Shown here: positions 54,527-63,222 of the stretch, in pieces
Position numbering within the stretch: position 1 is the stretch's first letter
Layout: every line of letters begins with the position of its first letter
Assembly (NCBI RefSeq): GCF_001941825.1
Contig: NZ_CP019038.1
Span: 682,001-746,000 of the forward strand
From: Massilia putida
GTDB lineage: Bacteria > Pseudomonadota > Gammaproteobacteria > Burkholderiales > Burkholderiaceae_D
Direction of reading: 5' to 3'
DNA length: 64,000 nt
Translations under genes and position numbers: made by a program
The notes under the pieces: generated by a model
What the model was told of the DNA's origin: nothing
Databases searched by the model: none
The model's input: the letters and a program-made list of their open reading frames with translations, nothing else

Positions 54527-56236
54527 ATGTATCGTCCCACCCTGCTCGCCGGCGCCGCATTCCTCGCGGCCGGCGCCGCGCACGCCGCCGCCGGCATCGA
54601 AGTGAATCAGTTGGGCTTCCTGCCCGCGGCGCAGAAGCTGGCCGTCGTCCCGGCCGGCGCGAACGACCGCTTCAAAGTCGTCGACGCGGCGAGCGGCAAG
54701 GCCGTGTTCGAGGGCACGCTCGGTCCCGCCGCGACCTGGGACGCGTCCGGCGAAGCCGTGCGCATTGCCGATTTTTCCGGGCTGCGCACGGCGGGCGCCT
54801 ACCGCGTCGCCGTGTCCGGCCAGCCGGATTCGCCCGTGTTCACGATCGGTGCGGACGCGTATCGCGCGCTGGACGTGGGCGCCATCCGCGCATACACGCT
54901 GCAGCGCGCCAGCATCGCGCTGGACGCGCGCATCGCCGGCCCGTACGCGCGGCCGCTGGGCCATCCGGACGACAAGGTGCTCGTGCACGAATCGGCGGCA
55001 TCGGGTACGCGCCCGGCCGGCACCGTGATCAAGAGCCCGAAAGGCTGGTACGACGCGGGCGACTACAACAAATACATCGTCAACTCCGGCATCAGCACCT
55101 ACACGCTGCTGGCCGCGTACGAACACTTCCCGGCATGGTTCGACAAACTCGCGTTGAACGTGCCGGAAACGGGGAACGGGGTGCCGGACATCCTCAACGA
55201 GGTGCTGTGGAACCTCGACTGGATGGCCACGATGCAGGACCCGGAGGACGGCGGCGTATACCATAAGCTGACGAACAAGAGTTTCGACGGAATGGTGATG
55301 CCGGACCGCGCGACCGCGCCGCGCTACGTCGTGCAGAAGACAACGGCGGCGGCCCTCGATTTCGCGGCCGTGATGGCGACCGCCAGCCGCGTGCTGGCAC
55401 CGTTCGACACGAAGGCGCCAGGCCGCTCGCAGCGCTACCTGGCAGCAAGCGAACGGGCGTGGCGCTGGGCGGTGAACAATCCGGCCGCGTTGTACCGCCA
55501 GCCGGCCGACATCCGGACGGGTACCTATGGCGACGAGAAGGTCGACGACGAGTTTTCCTGGGCCGCTTCGGAACTGTATATCGCGACCGGCAAGGACGAA
55601 TACCGTACCCGCGCCCTCGCCGCCGCGCCTGGCGTGCAGACGGAACCCGGCTGGGCCGATGTCCGTCCGCTCGGCTGGATCTCGCTCGCGCAACAGCGCG
55701 CGCGTTTGAAGAAGCCCGACGACGCCGACGAAGCCCGCCGCCAGATCCTCGCCGCGGCCGACAAGCTGCTGGCGCGCTGGCAGGCATCGCCGGCCCGCCT
55801 GTCCCTGGCGAAGTCCGACTTCGTCTGGGGCAGCAACGCCGTGGTGCTGAACCAGGCCATGATGCTCGTGCAGGCCTACCGGCTCACGCACAAGGCCGAC
55901 TATCTGAACGCGGCGCAATCGGCGCTCGACTACACGCTGGGCCGCAATCCGCTCGGCATGAGTTATGTGACGGGCTTCGGCGCGCACCCGGCCATGCATC
56001 CGCACCACCGGCCGTCGGAAGCGGACGGCATTGCCGCGCCGGTGCCGGGCTGGCTCGTGGGCGGACCGAACCCGGGCCAGCAGGACGCCAAGGATTGCCG
56101 CGTCGCGTACGCGTCGAAGCTGCCGGCCCTGTCCTACCTCGACATTGCGTGCAGCTACGCCAGCAACGAAGTCGCCATCAACTGGAACGCGCCGCTCGTG
56201 TATGTGGCGGCGGCGCTGCAGTCGCTGGAGCGCTGA
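54527..56236 (+). CDS. GH9 endoglucanase-type glycosidase with N-terminal Ig-like domain
   Basis: A 569-residue exported enzyme. After a signal peptide (about 1-22) comes the CelD-N Ig-like domain (about 24-108), then the GH9 (alpha/alpha)6 barrel. The catalytic base pair is Asp176 and Asp179 in WYDAGDYNKY, and the general acid is Glu548 in NEVAINWNAP. GH9 enzymes cut beta-1,4-glucan backbones with inversion; some are exo-acting glucosidases, so cellulose, xyloglucan or oligomers are all possible. The LacI-type site and GGAG ribosome site lie just upstream. It converges on the CE2-GH26-GH31-GH35-GH95 operon. Confidence 0.88.
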   Translation: MYRPTLLAGAAFLAAGAAHAAAGIEVNQLGFLPAAQKLAVVPAGANDRFKVVDAASGKAVFEGTLGPAATWDASGEAVRIADFSGLRTAGAYRVAVSGQPDSPVFTIGADAYRALDVGAIRAYTLQRASIALDARIAGPYARPLGHPDDKVLVHESAASGTRPAGTVIKSPKGWYDAGDYNKYIVNSGISTYTLLAAYEHFPAWFDKLALNVPETGNGVPDILNEVLWNLDWMATMQDPEDGGVYHKLTNKSFDGMVMPDRATAPRYVVQKTTAAALDFAAVMATASRVLAPFDTKAPGRSQRYLAASERAWRWAVNNPAALYRQPADIRTGTYGDEKVDDEFSWAASELYIATGKDEYRTRALAAAPGVQTEPGWADVRPLGWISLAQQRARLKKPDDADEARRQILAAADKLLARWQASPARLSLAKSDFVWGSNAVVLNQAMMLVQAYRLTHKADYLNAAQSALDYTLGRNPLGMSYVTGFGAHPAMHPHHRPSEADGIAAPVPGWLVGGPNPGQQDAKDCRVAYASKLPALSYLDIACSYASNEVAINWNAPLVYVAAALQSLER

Positions 56237-56275
56237 GTACACCGGCGCTTCGGTAACAGCACGGGCAACAAACAA

Positions 56276-56389
56276 CGTCATCTCCGCGAAGGCGGGGATC
56301 CAAGTACAGCCAGCGTTACGTCAGAGGACGCGAAATCGGGGGGATAGCGCCAGTAGCGCTATCCCCGCCACCGCGGGAACGACACTACC
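56276..56389. repeat. REP-like sequences between convergent genes (copy B)
   Basis: The segment contains CTCCGCGAAGGCGGGGA near 56282-56298 and CCGCGGGAACGAC near 56371-56383, diverged relatives of the palindromes at 18.1 and 61.5 kb, on both sides of a separate terminator-like hairpin. Confidence 0.4.
56340..56366. terminator. Bidirectional terminator-like hairpin between GH9 and CE2-like genes
   Basis: GGGGATAGCGC and GCGCTATCCCC form a perfect 11-bp stem with a 5-base loop, midway between two convergent stops. No T-run follows; it may act in both directions or protect mRNA ends. Confidence 0.6.
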
Positions 56390-57464
56390 AGTTCATCTTC
56401 TTCCTGATGAACGCCGTCAGAATCTCGGCATTGTCGCGCTGGTGCTTCAGGCGCGGATGCTGGCCATAGCCGGTGAACGGAAAGAACACGGTATCGATGC
56501 GCGCGTCCCCATTCTTGCGCATGTCCGCCACGGCCGACTTGATATAGCCCGGCCACTGCGAACCCGGCTTCGTCGCATCCATGCTGCCCAGCGCGCAGAC
56601 GATATAGGCCTTGGGGTACAGCTGGCGGATGCGCTTGACGAAGGTTTCGTAAGCCGCCACGCGACCGGCGTCGTCCGGTTCCGGCTGCAGCTGGTGCCGG
56701 TCGCCGATCAGCCAGCGGTCGTTCTGCAGCAGGTTGATGACGACGACGTCCGGCGTCCAGCTGGCGAAATCCCAGTGCGTGTCGTTGTTGCCGACGGCGC
56801 TCAGCTGGTCGTAGAAGTCCGGCATCGTGAACGGGAACCAGCTGATCATGACGCCGATGCCGCTCTGCGACGTCTGGTGCAGTTCCGCATGCAGGTTGCG
56901 CGCCGTGATGCCGGCATAGGACAGATAGCTGTTCTTGTCGCGGCCCACGTCGTCGCGGCCGTTCATCGGCGCCTCGTCACCCATCCCGCTTGTGATGGAA
57001 TCGCCGAAGAATTCGATGCGGCGCCTGGGGCGGGCCGGCGGCGCCAGCATCTTGCCGCCGTCCGCGAGCTCGAGCCCCTGGAACACGGTCGCGCCCTCTT
57101 CGCCTTCCGTGCGCTTGGTGATCAGGAAGCTGTGCTTGCCCGGCGCGAGGCCGGCCGCCACGTCGTAGGTCTTCGCACCCTGGGCCGCTTCGATGATCAA
57201 GGGACTCGCGGTGTCGCCGTCGAGGAAAACGTTGAAGTAGTTCTTGCCCTTCTCGTCGTCGAGCGTCACGGACAGCGACGTGCCCGTGAAGTTGCCCGCG
57301 ATCGCCGTGTTGGGCCAGGTGATGACGGGTGCGTCGGGCTTGGAAAAATCGATGCGGCCCGTATAGAGGAGGTGCTTGTCGCTTGGCGCGACGGCCACGC
57401 CGGCGCATGCGAGGCCGGCTTGCAGCAGGCCGGTGAGAAGCAAGGTCGTAGTAAGTCGTTTCAT
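56385..57464 (-). CDS. CE2-like SGNH carbohydrate esterase
   Basis: A 359-residue exported esterase. A beta-sandwich (about 25-140) precedes an SGNH hydrolase domain, the layout of carbohydrate esterase family 2. The nucleophile is Ser156 in FFGDSITSG; the oxyanion Asn is in NLLQND; the late His is in GYGQHPRLKHQ. It removes acetyl groups from xylan, mannan or xyloglucan oligomers (family knowledge); the GH26 gene in front points to acetylated mannan. The start overlaps the GH26 stop by 4 bp (ATGA at 57461-57464). Confidence 0.84.
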   Translation of the reverse strand: MKRLTTTLLLTGLLQAGLACAGVAVAPSDKHLLYTGRIDFSKPDAPVITWPNTAIAGNFTGTSLSVTLDDEKGKNYFNVFLDGDTASPLIIEAAQGAKTYDVAAGLAPGKHSFLITKRTEGEEGATVFQGLELADGGKMLAPPARPRRRIEFFGDSITSGMGDEAPMNGRDDVGRDKNSYLSYAGITARNLHAELHQTSQSGIGVMISWFPFTMPDFYDQLSAVGNNDTHWDFASWTPDVVVINLLQNDRWLIGDRHQLQPEPDDAGRVAAYETFVKRIRQLYPKAYIVCALGSMDATKPGSQWPGYIKSAVADMRKNGDARIDTVFFPFTGYGQHPRLKHQRDNAEILTAFIRKKMNW

Positions 57465-58561
57465 CGGGGAGCTTTCAGGAATGCGGGCAGTTTGTCGAGG
57501 GTGATCACGTCCGGGTGGTGATACACCTCCGCCTTGTGCGCCGCCGTGTTGTAATAATCGCCGGTCCAGAAATTGTCCTTGTCGGCCGTGCCGGGCGGTG
57601 CGCGGCCGTCGTTCCACGTCAGGAACCACAGCCAGTGCGCACCGTCCCGCCGTATCTTGTCCGGATCGGGGATGTAGCTGTTCTCGCTCATCGCCACCGG
57701 CTTCATCGCCGGGCCGATGGCGACCATGCGGCGGTACGTGTCGATCTGCGACTTGTACGTCCGGGCGTCGCTGTCGTCGTACACATCGTAGCCGACGATG
57801 TCGACGACGTCGTCGCCCGGATACCAGGCCGCGTCCTGGCCGTTCCACACCCAGATCAGATTGTGCAGGCCGTGCCCGTTCACGAGGCGATCGAACAGAT
57901 GGCGGTACAGCAGCACGTATGCCTCGGCGTTCGGCACGCCGTCCGTGCGCTTGCGGCCCCACCAGAACCAGCCGTCGCCGCCGCTGCCCGACGCTTCGTG
58001 CAGCGGCCGCCACAGCACCGTCACGCCGGCCGCCTGCAGCTTCGCGAGTTCCAGCGCGAGGCGGTCGATGTCCGCGTCGATCTGCCGTCCCGCGCCGCTG
58101 GCTGTGTCGAGCCGGCCGTCGCGCACGGGAATCGTGAACGCCGTGTTCTTGCGCGCATCCGGCTCGCGCGCATAAAAATTGCCCTGCACGCCCGGCGGCG
58201 CGGACGGATCGCGCCAGTGCCAGCAGAACGTCACGAGGCCGCCGCGGCGCGCCCACGCGATCGCTTCGTCGACCTGGTGCGCGCCGTCGCCCTTCGTCCA
58301 CGTGTTCATGAAGTCGAAGCTCATCAGCGCGGGATACTTGCCCGTGTCGTCGAACACGCGCTGCGCCATGTCCACGCCGTCGTTCCACGTCAGGTCCTGC
58401 TGGCCGGCGATCGTCTGCCGGCCCCAGGTCTGCAGCAGCCACGCGTATTCCGCGCGGGTGCGCGGATCCGCCTGCGCGTCCACGGGTGCCGTGCGCAGGG
58501 GCGCCGCGCCGCTCGACGCGGCCAGCGCCAGCAGCAGCACCGCCGCGATGCGCCGCTTCAC
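57461..58561 (-). CDS. GH26 beta-mannanase
   Basis: A 366-residue exported enzyme with a signal peptide (about 1-20). The GH26 acid/base is Glu189 in WRPLHEASG and the nucleophile is Glu293 in VAMSENSYI; WFWWG precedes the substrate-binding Trp region. It hydrolyses beta-1,4-mannan or glucomannan with retention. It overlaps the GH31 gene stop upstream and the CE2 start downstream, each by 4 bp, so the hydrolase and esterase are made together. No CBM is attached. Confidence 0.88.
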   Translation of the reverse strand: MKRRIAAVLLLALAASSGAAPLRTAPVDAQADPRTRAEYAWLLQTWGRQTIAGQQDLTWNDGVDMAQRVFDDTGKYPALMSFDFMNTWTKGDGAHQVDEAIAWARRGGLVTFCWHWRDPSAPPGVQGNFYAREPDARKNTAFTIPVRDGRLDTASGAGRQIDADIDRLALELAKLQAAGVTVLWRPLHEASGSGGDGWFWWGRKRTDGVPNAEAYVLLYRHLFDRLVNGHGLHNLIWVWNGQDAAWYPGDDVVDIVGYDVYDDSDARTYKSQIDTYRRMVAIGPAMKPVAMSENSYIPDPDKIRRDGAHWLWFLTWNDGRAPPGTADKDNFWTGDYYNTAAHKAEVYHHPDVITLDKLPAFLKAPR

Positions 58562-61431
58562 AGCTTCACGGTGACGGGCTGGCCGTCGTAGGTCACGGTC
58601 TTATCGAACGCGTCCATGTTGGCGCTCGTCGCGACGCCGGCACGCAGCACGCGCACCTTGATCTGGCGCGTCTGCGGCATGCCCTTGTACCGGCCGCTGC
58701 GCGCGCCGATGGTGACGGTGCCGGTCTTGTCGTCGTACGTGAACGGGATGCGGCTGAACTCACCGCGCTCGTACGCGTTCGTCACGCCGTCGTCCTCGTA
58801 CAGGCTCGCCTGGCCATCGGCGCCTGCGTACACTTGCAGCACGAGCGGTGCGTCCGGCTTCTCGTCGACGTATTGCGTGACCGGTCCGGTCGGGACCACG
58901 GCACCCGCGCGCACGAACACGGGAATGCGGTTCAGCGGTGCGGGAACCGTCGCGCTGGTGCCGCCCGCGTAGCGCTTGCCGGTATCGAAGTCGTACCAGT
59001 CGGCGCCCGCCGGGAAATAGACGGTCCGCTCGCGCGCGCCATACGACGTGACCGGTGCCACCATCAGCGCGTGGCCGAACAGGTACTGGTCGCGGATATT
59101 CTTGACCTTGTCGTCCCTCGGGAAGTCCATGACGAGGCCGCGCATCATCGTGCCGCTGGCGTAGTGCGTGTCGGCCGCCATCGAGTAAATATACGGCATC
59201 AGGCGGTAGCGCAGCTTCAGGTAGCCCACCATCGAGTCGCGCATCGCGTCGTCGCCGGCCGTGATGTTGTAGATCTCGCGCTTGACCACTTCGCCGTGCG
59301 AACGGAACAGCGGCGAGAACGCGCCGAACTGGAACCAGCGCAGGTTCAGCTCGCGCCATTCCTTCATGTCTTCCGGCTTGGCCTGATGGCCGGACGTGGT
59401 ACGGTTTTCCTGCGCCGAGCCCACGTCGCCGTACTGGAAGCGGTTCTCTTGCGCATAGCCGCCGATATCGTGCGTCCAGTTCGGGATGCCCGACATCGAG
59501 AAGTTCACGCCCGCCGCGATCTGGTCGTACAGATTGTTCCAGCGGCCCGCCGTATCGCCGCTCCACACCGCGACCGAATTGCGCTGGATGCCAGCGAAGC
59601 CCGATCGCGACAGGATGAACTGGCGCTTGTCCGGCTGGTCGCGGCGCAGGCCCTCCACCATGCCGCCGGAGTGCACGAGGCTGTACGGATTGAACGTGAT
59701 CTCACCGGGACCGTAGACGGTCGGGCCGATCAGCTTCTTGAAATCCTCCAGGCGCGAGTTCGACAGGACATCCGGCTCCGTGTTGTCCATCCACCAGGCG
59801 TCGAAGCCCTTGTCGACCAGCTTGTGCTGCATCTGGCGGTAATAGATGTCGCGCGCTTCCTGCGTGTACGGGTCGTAGTGGCTGTTCTTGTAGCCCTTGC
59901 CGACCCAGTCCAGCGCGCCGTCCTCGACGTTCTTGGTCCACATATGGCCCTTCGACGCCAGCTCCTTGTAGTTGTCGGTATTCGAATAGAACTTGCCCCA
60001 GATGGAGATCATGATGTGCGCGTGCTGCTTGTGCACCGCGTCGACCATGCCCTGCGGATCGGGGAAGCGGACCTTGTCGAAGTCGTGCGAACCCCAGCCG
60101 TCTTCCGGCCAGTAGAACCAGTCCTGCACGATGTTATCGAGCGGCCAGCCGCGCTTGCGATATGCCGCGACGGTGTCCAGCAATTGCTGCTGCGTCTCGT
60201 AGCGCTGGCGCGATTGCCAGAAGCCGTACGCCCACTTCGGCATCATCGGCTGCTGGCCCGTCAACGTGCGATAACCGCCGATGACGTTGTCCATGCTGTC
60301 GCCGCTGATAACGTAATAGTTCACGGCTTCCGCGATCTCCGACGACATCGTGAGCGAATGGCGGGCCAAGGCGGGCAGCGGATCGTTGTGCGTCATCGCG
60401 ACCATGCCGCCCGACGGCTTCCATTCCAGGTGCAGCTTGACCGGCTTGTTCGCCGCGAACTTCACCTCGAAATTGTGATACCACGGATTCCAGCCCTGGC
60501 GCCACACGTCCATGACCTGCTGGTCATCCACCGTCAACGTCGCGTAATCCGACGCGTACAGCTGCATCTTGTGCACGCCCACTTTCGGGCTCGCCATCGC
60601 GCCATCCCATACGACCTTGACGACCTTGCCGGCCAACGCCTTCATCGGCGGAAGTTCTTTCGGCCAGTTCTCGGCAACGTCCTTCAGGTATTGGTAGGCG
60701 ATGTCCTTTTCCTGGCGGGTCAGCGCCAGCTTGCCGTCGATGTAGTAGCGGGCCGTGAGGCCGCCCGGCTTGCCCTGTTCGTCGGTCAGCTTGAGGTCGC
60801 GCGACAGCCATGCGTACGGCCTCGCATCGCCGAAGCGCGTGATCGCATTGTTATCCCACAGCAGGCCATAGTTCTTGTCCGAGACGACGAACGGCACCGA
60901 CGCGATCATATTGTGCTGCTGCAGCACGACGTCTTCGCCGTTATAGTTCATCTGCGCGTTCTGGTGCTGGCCCAGGCCATAGAACGCGTCCTTCGTCCCG
61001 TAGTTGAAGCCTTCCTTGATCGCGAGGAAGGGCTTGCCGCCGACCTGGATCGGCGTGATGGTTTCCGCGGCCTGCGTCAGGAAAGGCTTGCCGGCGGCGT
61101 CGAAGAAGCGGACCTGGCCATCCTTCAGCGATACCTGCGCCGAGATCTTTTGCGCCTTCAACGTGACGGCATCCTTGCCGTCGGCGACCGTGAAGCTGCA
61201 GCCGCACGGCTTCGCGACCGTCATCAGCGACGGCGTGAGTCGTTTGTCCGCGGTGTCCAGCTTGACGACGTGGACGATGTTGTCGGCCATGAGCTCCAGG
61301 CGCACGAGCTTCGCCGGCCCCGCGTCCGGACGCACGTCGATGCCGGCGGCGGTCTGCTGGACGGTGCCCGCTCCGGCCTGGGTGCCGGTCGCGAGCAGCA
61401 GGGCCGCGGCGGCGATTCGGGTGAATTGCAT
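58558..61431 (-). CDS. GH31 alpha-xylosidase with PA14 insert (xyloglucan side-chain enzyme)
   Basis: A 957-residue exported enzyme with a signal peptide (about 1-22). The N-terminal beta-sandwich contains a PA14-like insert (about 226-350). The barrel nucleophile is Asp549 in WWMDNTEPD and the acid/base is Asp626 in VWSGDTAGRW. A PA14-carrying GH31 matches xyloglucan alpha-xylosidases such as Cellvibrio japonicus Xyl31A, which remove the terminal xylose of xyloglucan oligosaccharides. A clean AGGAG site precedes the ATG. It is flanked by GH35 upstream and GH26 downstream in one operon. Confidence 0.88.
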   Translation of the reverse strand: MQFTRIAAAALLLATGTQAGAGTVQQTAAGIDVRPDAGPAKLVRLELMADNIVHVVKLDTADKRLTPSLMTVAKPCGCSFTVADGKDAVTLKAQKISAQVSLKDGQVRFFDAAGKPFLTQAAETITPIQVGGKPFLAIKEGFNYGTKDAFYGLGQHQNAQMNYNGEDVVLQQHNMIASVPFVVSDKNYGLLWDNNAITRFGDARPYAWLSRDLKLTDEQGKPGGLTARYYIDGKLALTRQEKDIAYQYLKDVAENWPKELPPMKALAGKVVKVVWDGAMASPKVGVHKMQLYASDYATLTVDDQQVMDVWRQGWNPWYHNFEVKFAANKPVKLHLEWKPSGGMVAMTHNDPLPALARHSLTMSSEIAEAVNYYVISGDSMDNVIGGYRTLTGQQPMMPKWAYGFWQSRQRYETQQQLLDTVAAYRKRGWPLDNIVQDWFYWPEDGWGSHDFDKVRFPDPQGMVDAVHKQHAHIMISIWGKFYSNTDNYKELASKGHMWTKNVEDGALDWVGKGYKNSHYDPYTQEARDIYYRQMQHKLVDKGFDAWWMDNTEPDVLSNSRLEDFKKLIGPTVYGPGEITFNPYSLVHSGGMVEGLRRDQPDKRQFILSRSGFAGIQRNSVAVWSGDTAGRWNNLYDQIAAGVNFSMSGIPNWTHDIGGYAQENRFQYGDVGSAQENRTTSGHQAKPEDMKEWRELNLRWFQFGAFSPLFRSHGEVVKREIYNITAGDDAMRDSMVGYLKLRYRLMPYIYSMAADTHYASGTMMRGLVMDFPRDDKVKNIRDQYLFGHALMVAPVTSYGARERTVYFPAGADWYDFDTGKRYAGGTSATVPAPLNRIPVFVRAGAVVPTGPVTQYVDEKPDAPLVLQVYAGADGQASLYEDDGVTNAYERGEFSRIPFTYDDKTGTVTIGARSGRYKGMPQTRQIKVRVLRAGVATSANMDAFDKTVTYDGQPVTVKL

Positions 61432-61470
61432 GGTTGTCTCCTAGTTATCAGGCACATGTGCCCTGTTCCG

Positions 61471-61518
61471 TCGTTCCCGCGTGCGCGGGAAGTCATTCGC
61501 GGCAGTGCCGCGGATGAC
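61471..61518. repeat. REP-like palindrome pair (copy C)
   Basis: TTCCCGCG/CGCGGGAA (61474-61491) is followed by GTCATTCGCGGC and GCCGCGGATGAC (61492-61518, one wobble mismatch). The same two palindrome types occur together near 18.1 kb. They lie in the 96-bp gap between GH35 and GH31, where they may influence relative expression. Confidence 0.6.
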
Positions 61519-61527
61519 GTGGCGGCT

Positions 61528-63192
61528 TCAATACGTCCCCATCCTCACCTTCAACACGGTCGGCACAGCGGGCAGATTCAGCCCGTAGTCGGTCTGGTCG
61601 CCATTCCAGTTGCGTTCCATGACCCATTTGCCGTCGGCGTCGAAGTGCCCCTCTTCGACCCGGGCGAACATCGCGGGCTTGCCGGCGTTGGCGCCGTTGC
61701 CGGACAGCTTGACGCGGATCTGCTGGCCCACGATGACGAATTCATCGGGTCCGATCTGGGCGATCGCCGCGCCGCCGGACGGCTGCTCGGTGCCATCGGC
61801 ATACTCGACCTTGTCTTTCATCCATTCGCGCTCGCCGAACTGGAGTTCGCGGAACGACAGGCGCGCATCCCAGCCGTTCATCGCGACGGTCTGCGGCTTG
61901 CGGTCGTCGCCTTCCGCGACGCCGTACGTGCGGCCCTCGAACGCCCACTTGGCCCACACGCGCTGCATCGGCGCGAACACGTCGTAGACCTTGGCGAACG
62001 GCTCGATCATGCGGCGGTCGGTGAATTTCGAACCGAGCGGGTAATTGCTGTACATGGCGTAGTCGAGCCCGAACGGCGCCACACCCAGCGCACCCTTGCC
62101 GATGATCTGGTAGACGTAGCGCGCATAGCCGGCCGCATTGCCCATCTCCGGTACCATCAACGGATTGTCCGGACGCTGGAACAGTTGCAAGGTCGCGGCG
62201 ACCTTGTCCGACTCCGGCATATAAATGTCCGGACCGGCGAAATCGATGTGCGGCGCGGCCGCCTTGTAGATGCCGATCACGTCGTAGGTCGGCCCGCCGC
62301 TGGCGAAATCGGCCTTCCACGGCGGCGCCGGTTCGTTGACGTGCGGCTCGCGCAGGGCGTTGTTCACGTACATCGGCAGGTCGTACACGGCGCGGCCGGC
62401 CCTGGCGATGTCTTCGATATAGCTGGCGATGGCCCACGTGTGGAAATACTGCTCGGCGTAGTCGCCGTACACTTCGCTCCACGTGCCCTGCTTCGGACGG
62501 CCCGCGGGCGGCGGCTGGTGCGCGAGGACGGCGGCCGGCACCGGCTGCTGGAACGCGGCCTGGGCGCGCGCCGCGTAGTCGCGCGCGACGCCATAGGTGC
62601 CTACTTCGTTCTCGACCTGCACCATGATCACGGTACGCTTGTCAAAGTCGATCTTCCTGATGTGCTCCATCAGGGCCACGAAAGCCCGCTTGTCCGCCGC
62701 CAGCGTGGCTTCGCCGAACGGCGACAGACAATAGCTCGTCTTGCCGTCTTTATCGATCATGCGCGGGAAGCGCCCGTTGTCAAACTTGACCCATTCCGGC
62801 GCATAGGCCGGGCCGGTATTCTTCCAGGTGCCGAACCACAGCAGCACGAGCCGCATCTTGTGCTCGCGCGCCTGCGCCACCAGCTTGTCGACGTAGCCGA
62901 AGTCGAACGTGCCTTCCTTCGGCTCGATCTGTTCCCACGCGACGGGGATCTCCAGCGTGTTCGCATGCGCATCCTTGAGCGCGGCCCAGACCTTGGGCAA
63001 CGCGGCCGGGTAGTTGCTGGAATTCTGGGCCTGCCCGCCCAGCACGAGGAACGGCGCGCCGTCCACCATCAAGGCGTAGCGGCCGCCCTTGCTCACGATG
63101 CGGGGCAGTTCGGGGGCGGGCGCCGCCGCATGGGCGGTGTGAAAGGCAAGCAGCAGGCTTGTCGCCAGCAGGCGGAAGGATACGGTTTTCAT
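61528..63192 (-). CDS. GH35 beta-galactosidase (xyloglucan type) with C-terminal DUF5597
   Basis: A 554-residue exported enzyme with a signal peptide (about 1-22). The acid/base is Glu196 in VQVENEVG and the nucleophile is Glu349 in MVPEMG. The last about 150 residues match the DUF5597 tail found in xyloglucan-active GH35 enzymes such as Cellvibrio japonicus Bgl35A. It removes galactose from xyloglucan oligosaccharides so that the alpha-xylosidase can act. It lies between GH95 and GH31 in the same operon, in the order expected for stepwise side-chain removal. Confidence 0.87.
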   Translation of the reverse strand: MKTVSFRLLATSLLLAFHTAHAAAPAPELPRIVSKGGRYALMVDGAPFLVLGGQAQNSSNYPAALPKVWAALKDAHANTLEIPVAWEQIEPKEGTFDFGYVDKLVAQAREHKMRLVLLWFGTWKNTGPAYAPEWVKFDNGRFPRMIDKDGKTSYCLSPFGEATLAADKRAFVALMEHIRKIDFDKRTVIMVQVENEVGTYGVARDYAARAQAAFQQPVPAAVLAHQPPPAGRPKQGTWSEVYGDYAEQYFHTWAIASYIEDIARAGRAVYDLPMYVNNALREPHVNEPAPPWKADFASGGPTYDVIGIYKAAAPHIDFAGPDIYMPESDKVAATLQLFQRPDNPLMVPEMGNAAGYARYVYQIIGKGALGVAPFGLDYAMYSNYPLGSKFTDRRMIEPFAKVYDVFAPMQRVWAKWAFEGRTYGVAEGDDRKPQTVAMNGWDARLSFRELQFGEREWMKDKVEYADGTEQPSGGAAIAQIGPDEFVIVGQQIRVKLSGNGANAGKPAMFARVEEGHFDADGKWVMERNWNGDQTDYGLNLPAVPTVLKVRMGTY

Positions 63193-63222
63193 GCGCGAAC
63201 GGGTCTCCAGTCGTTGGTATCG

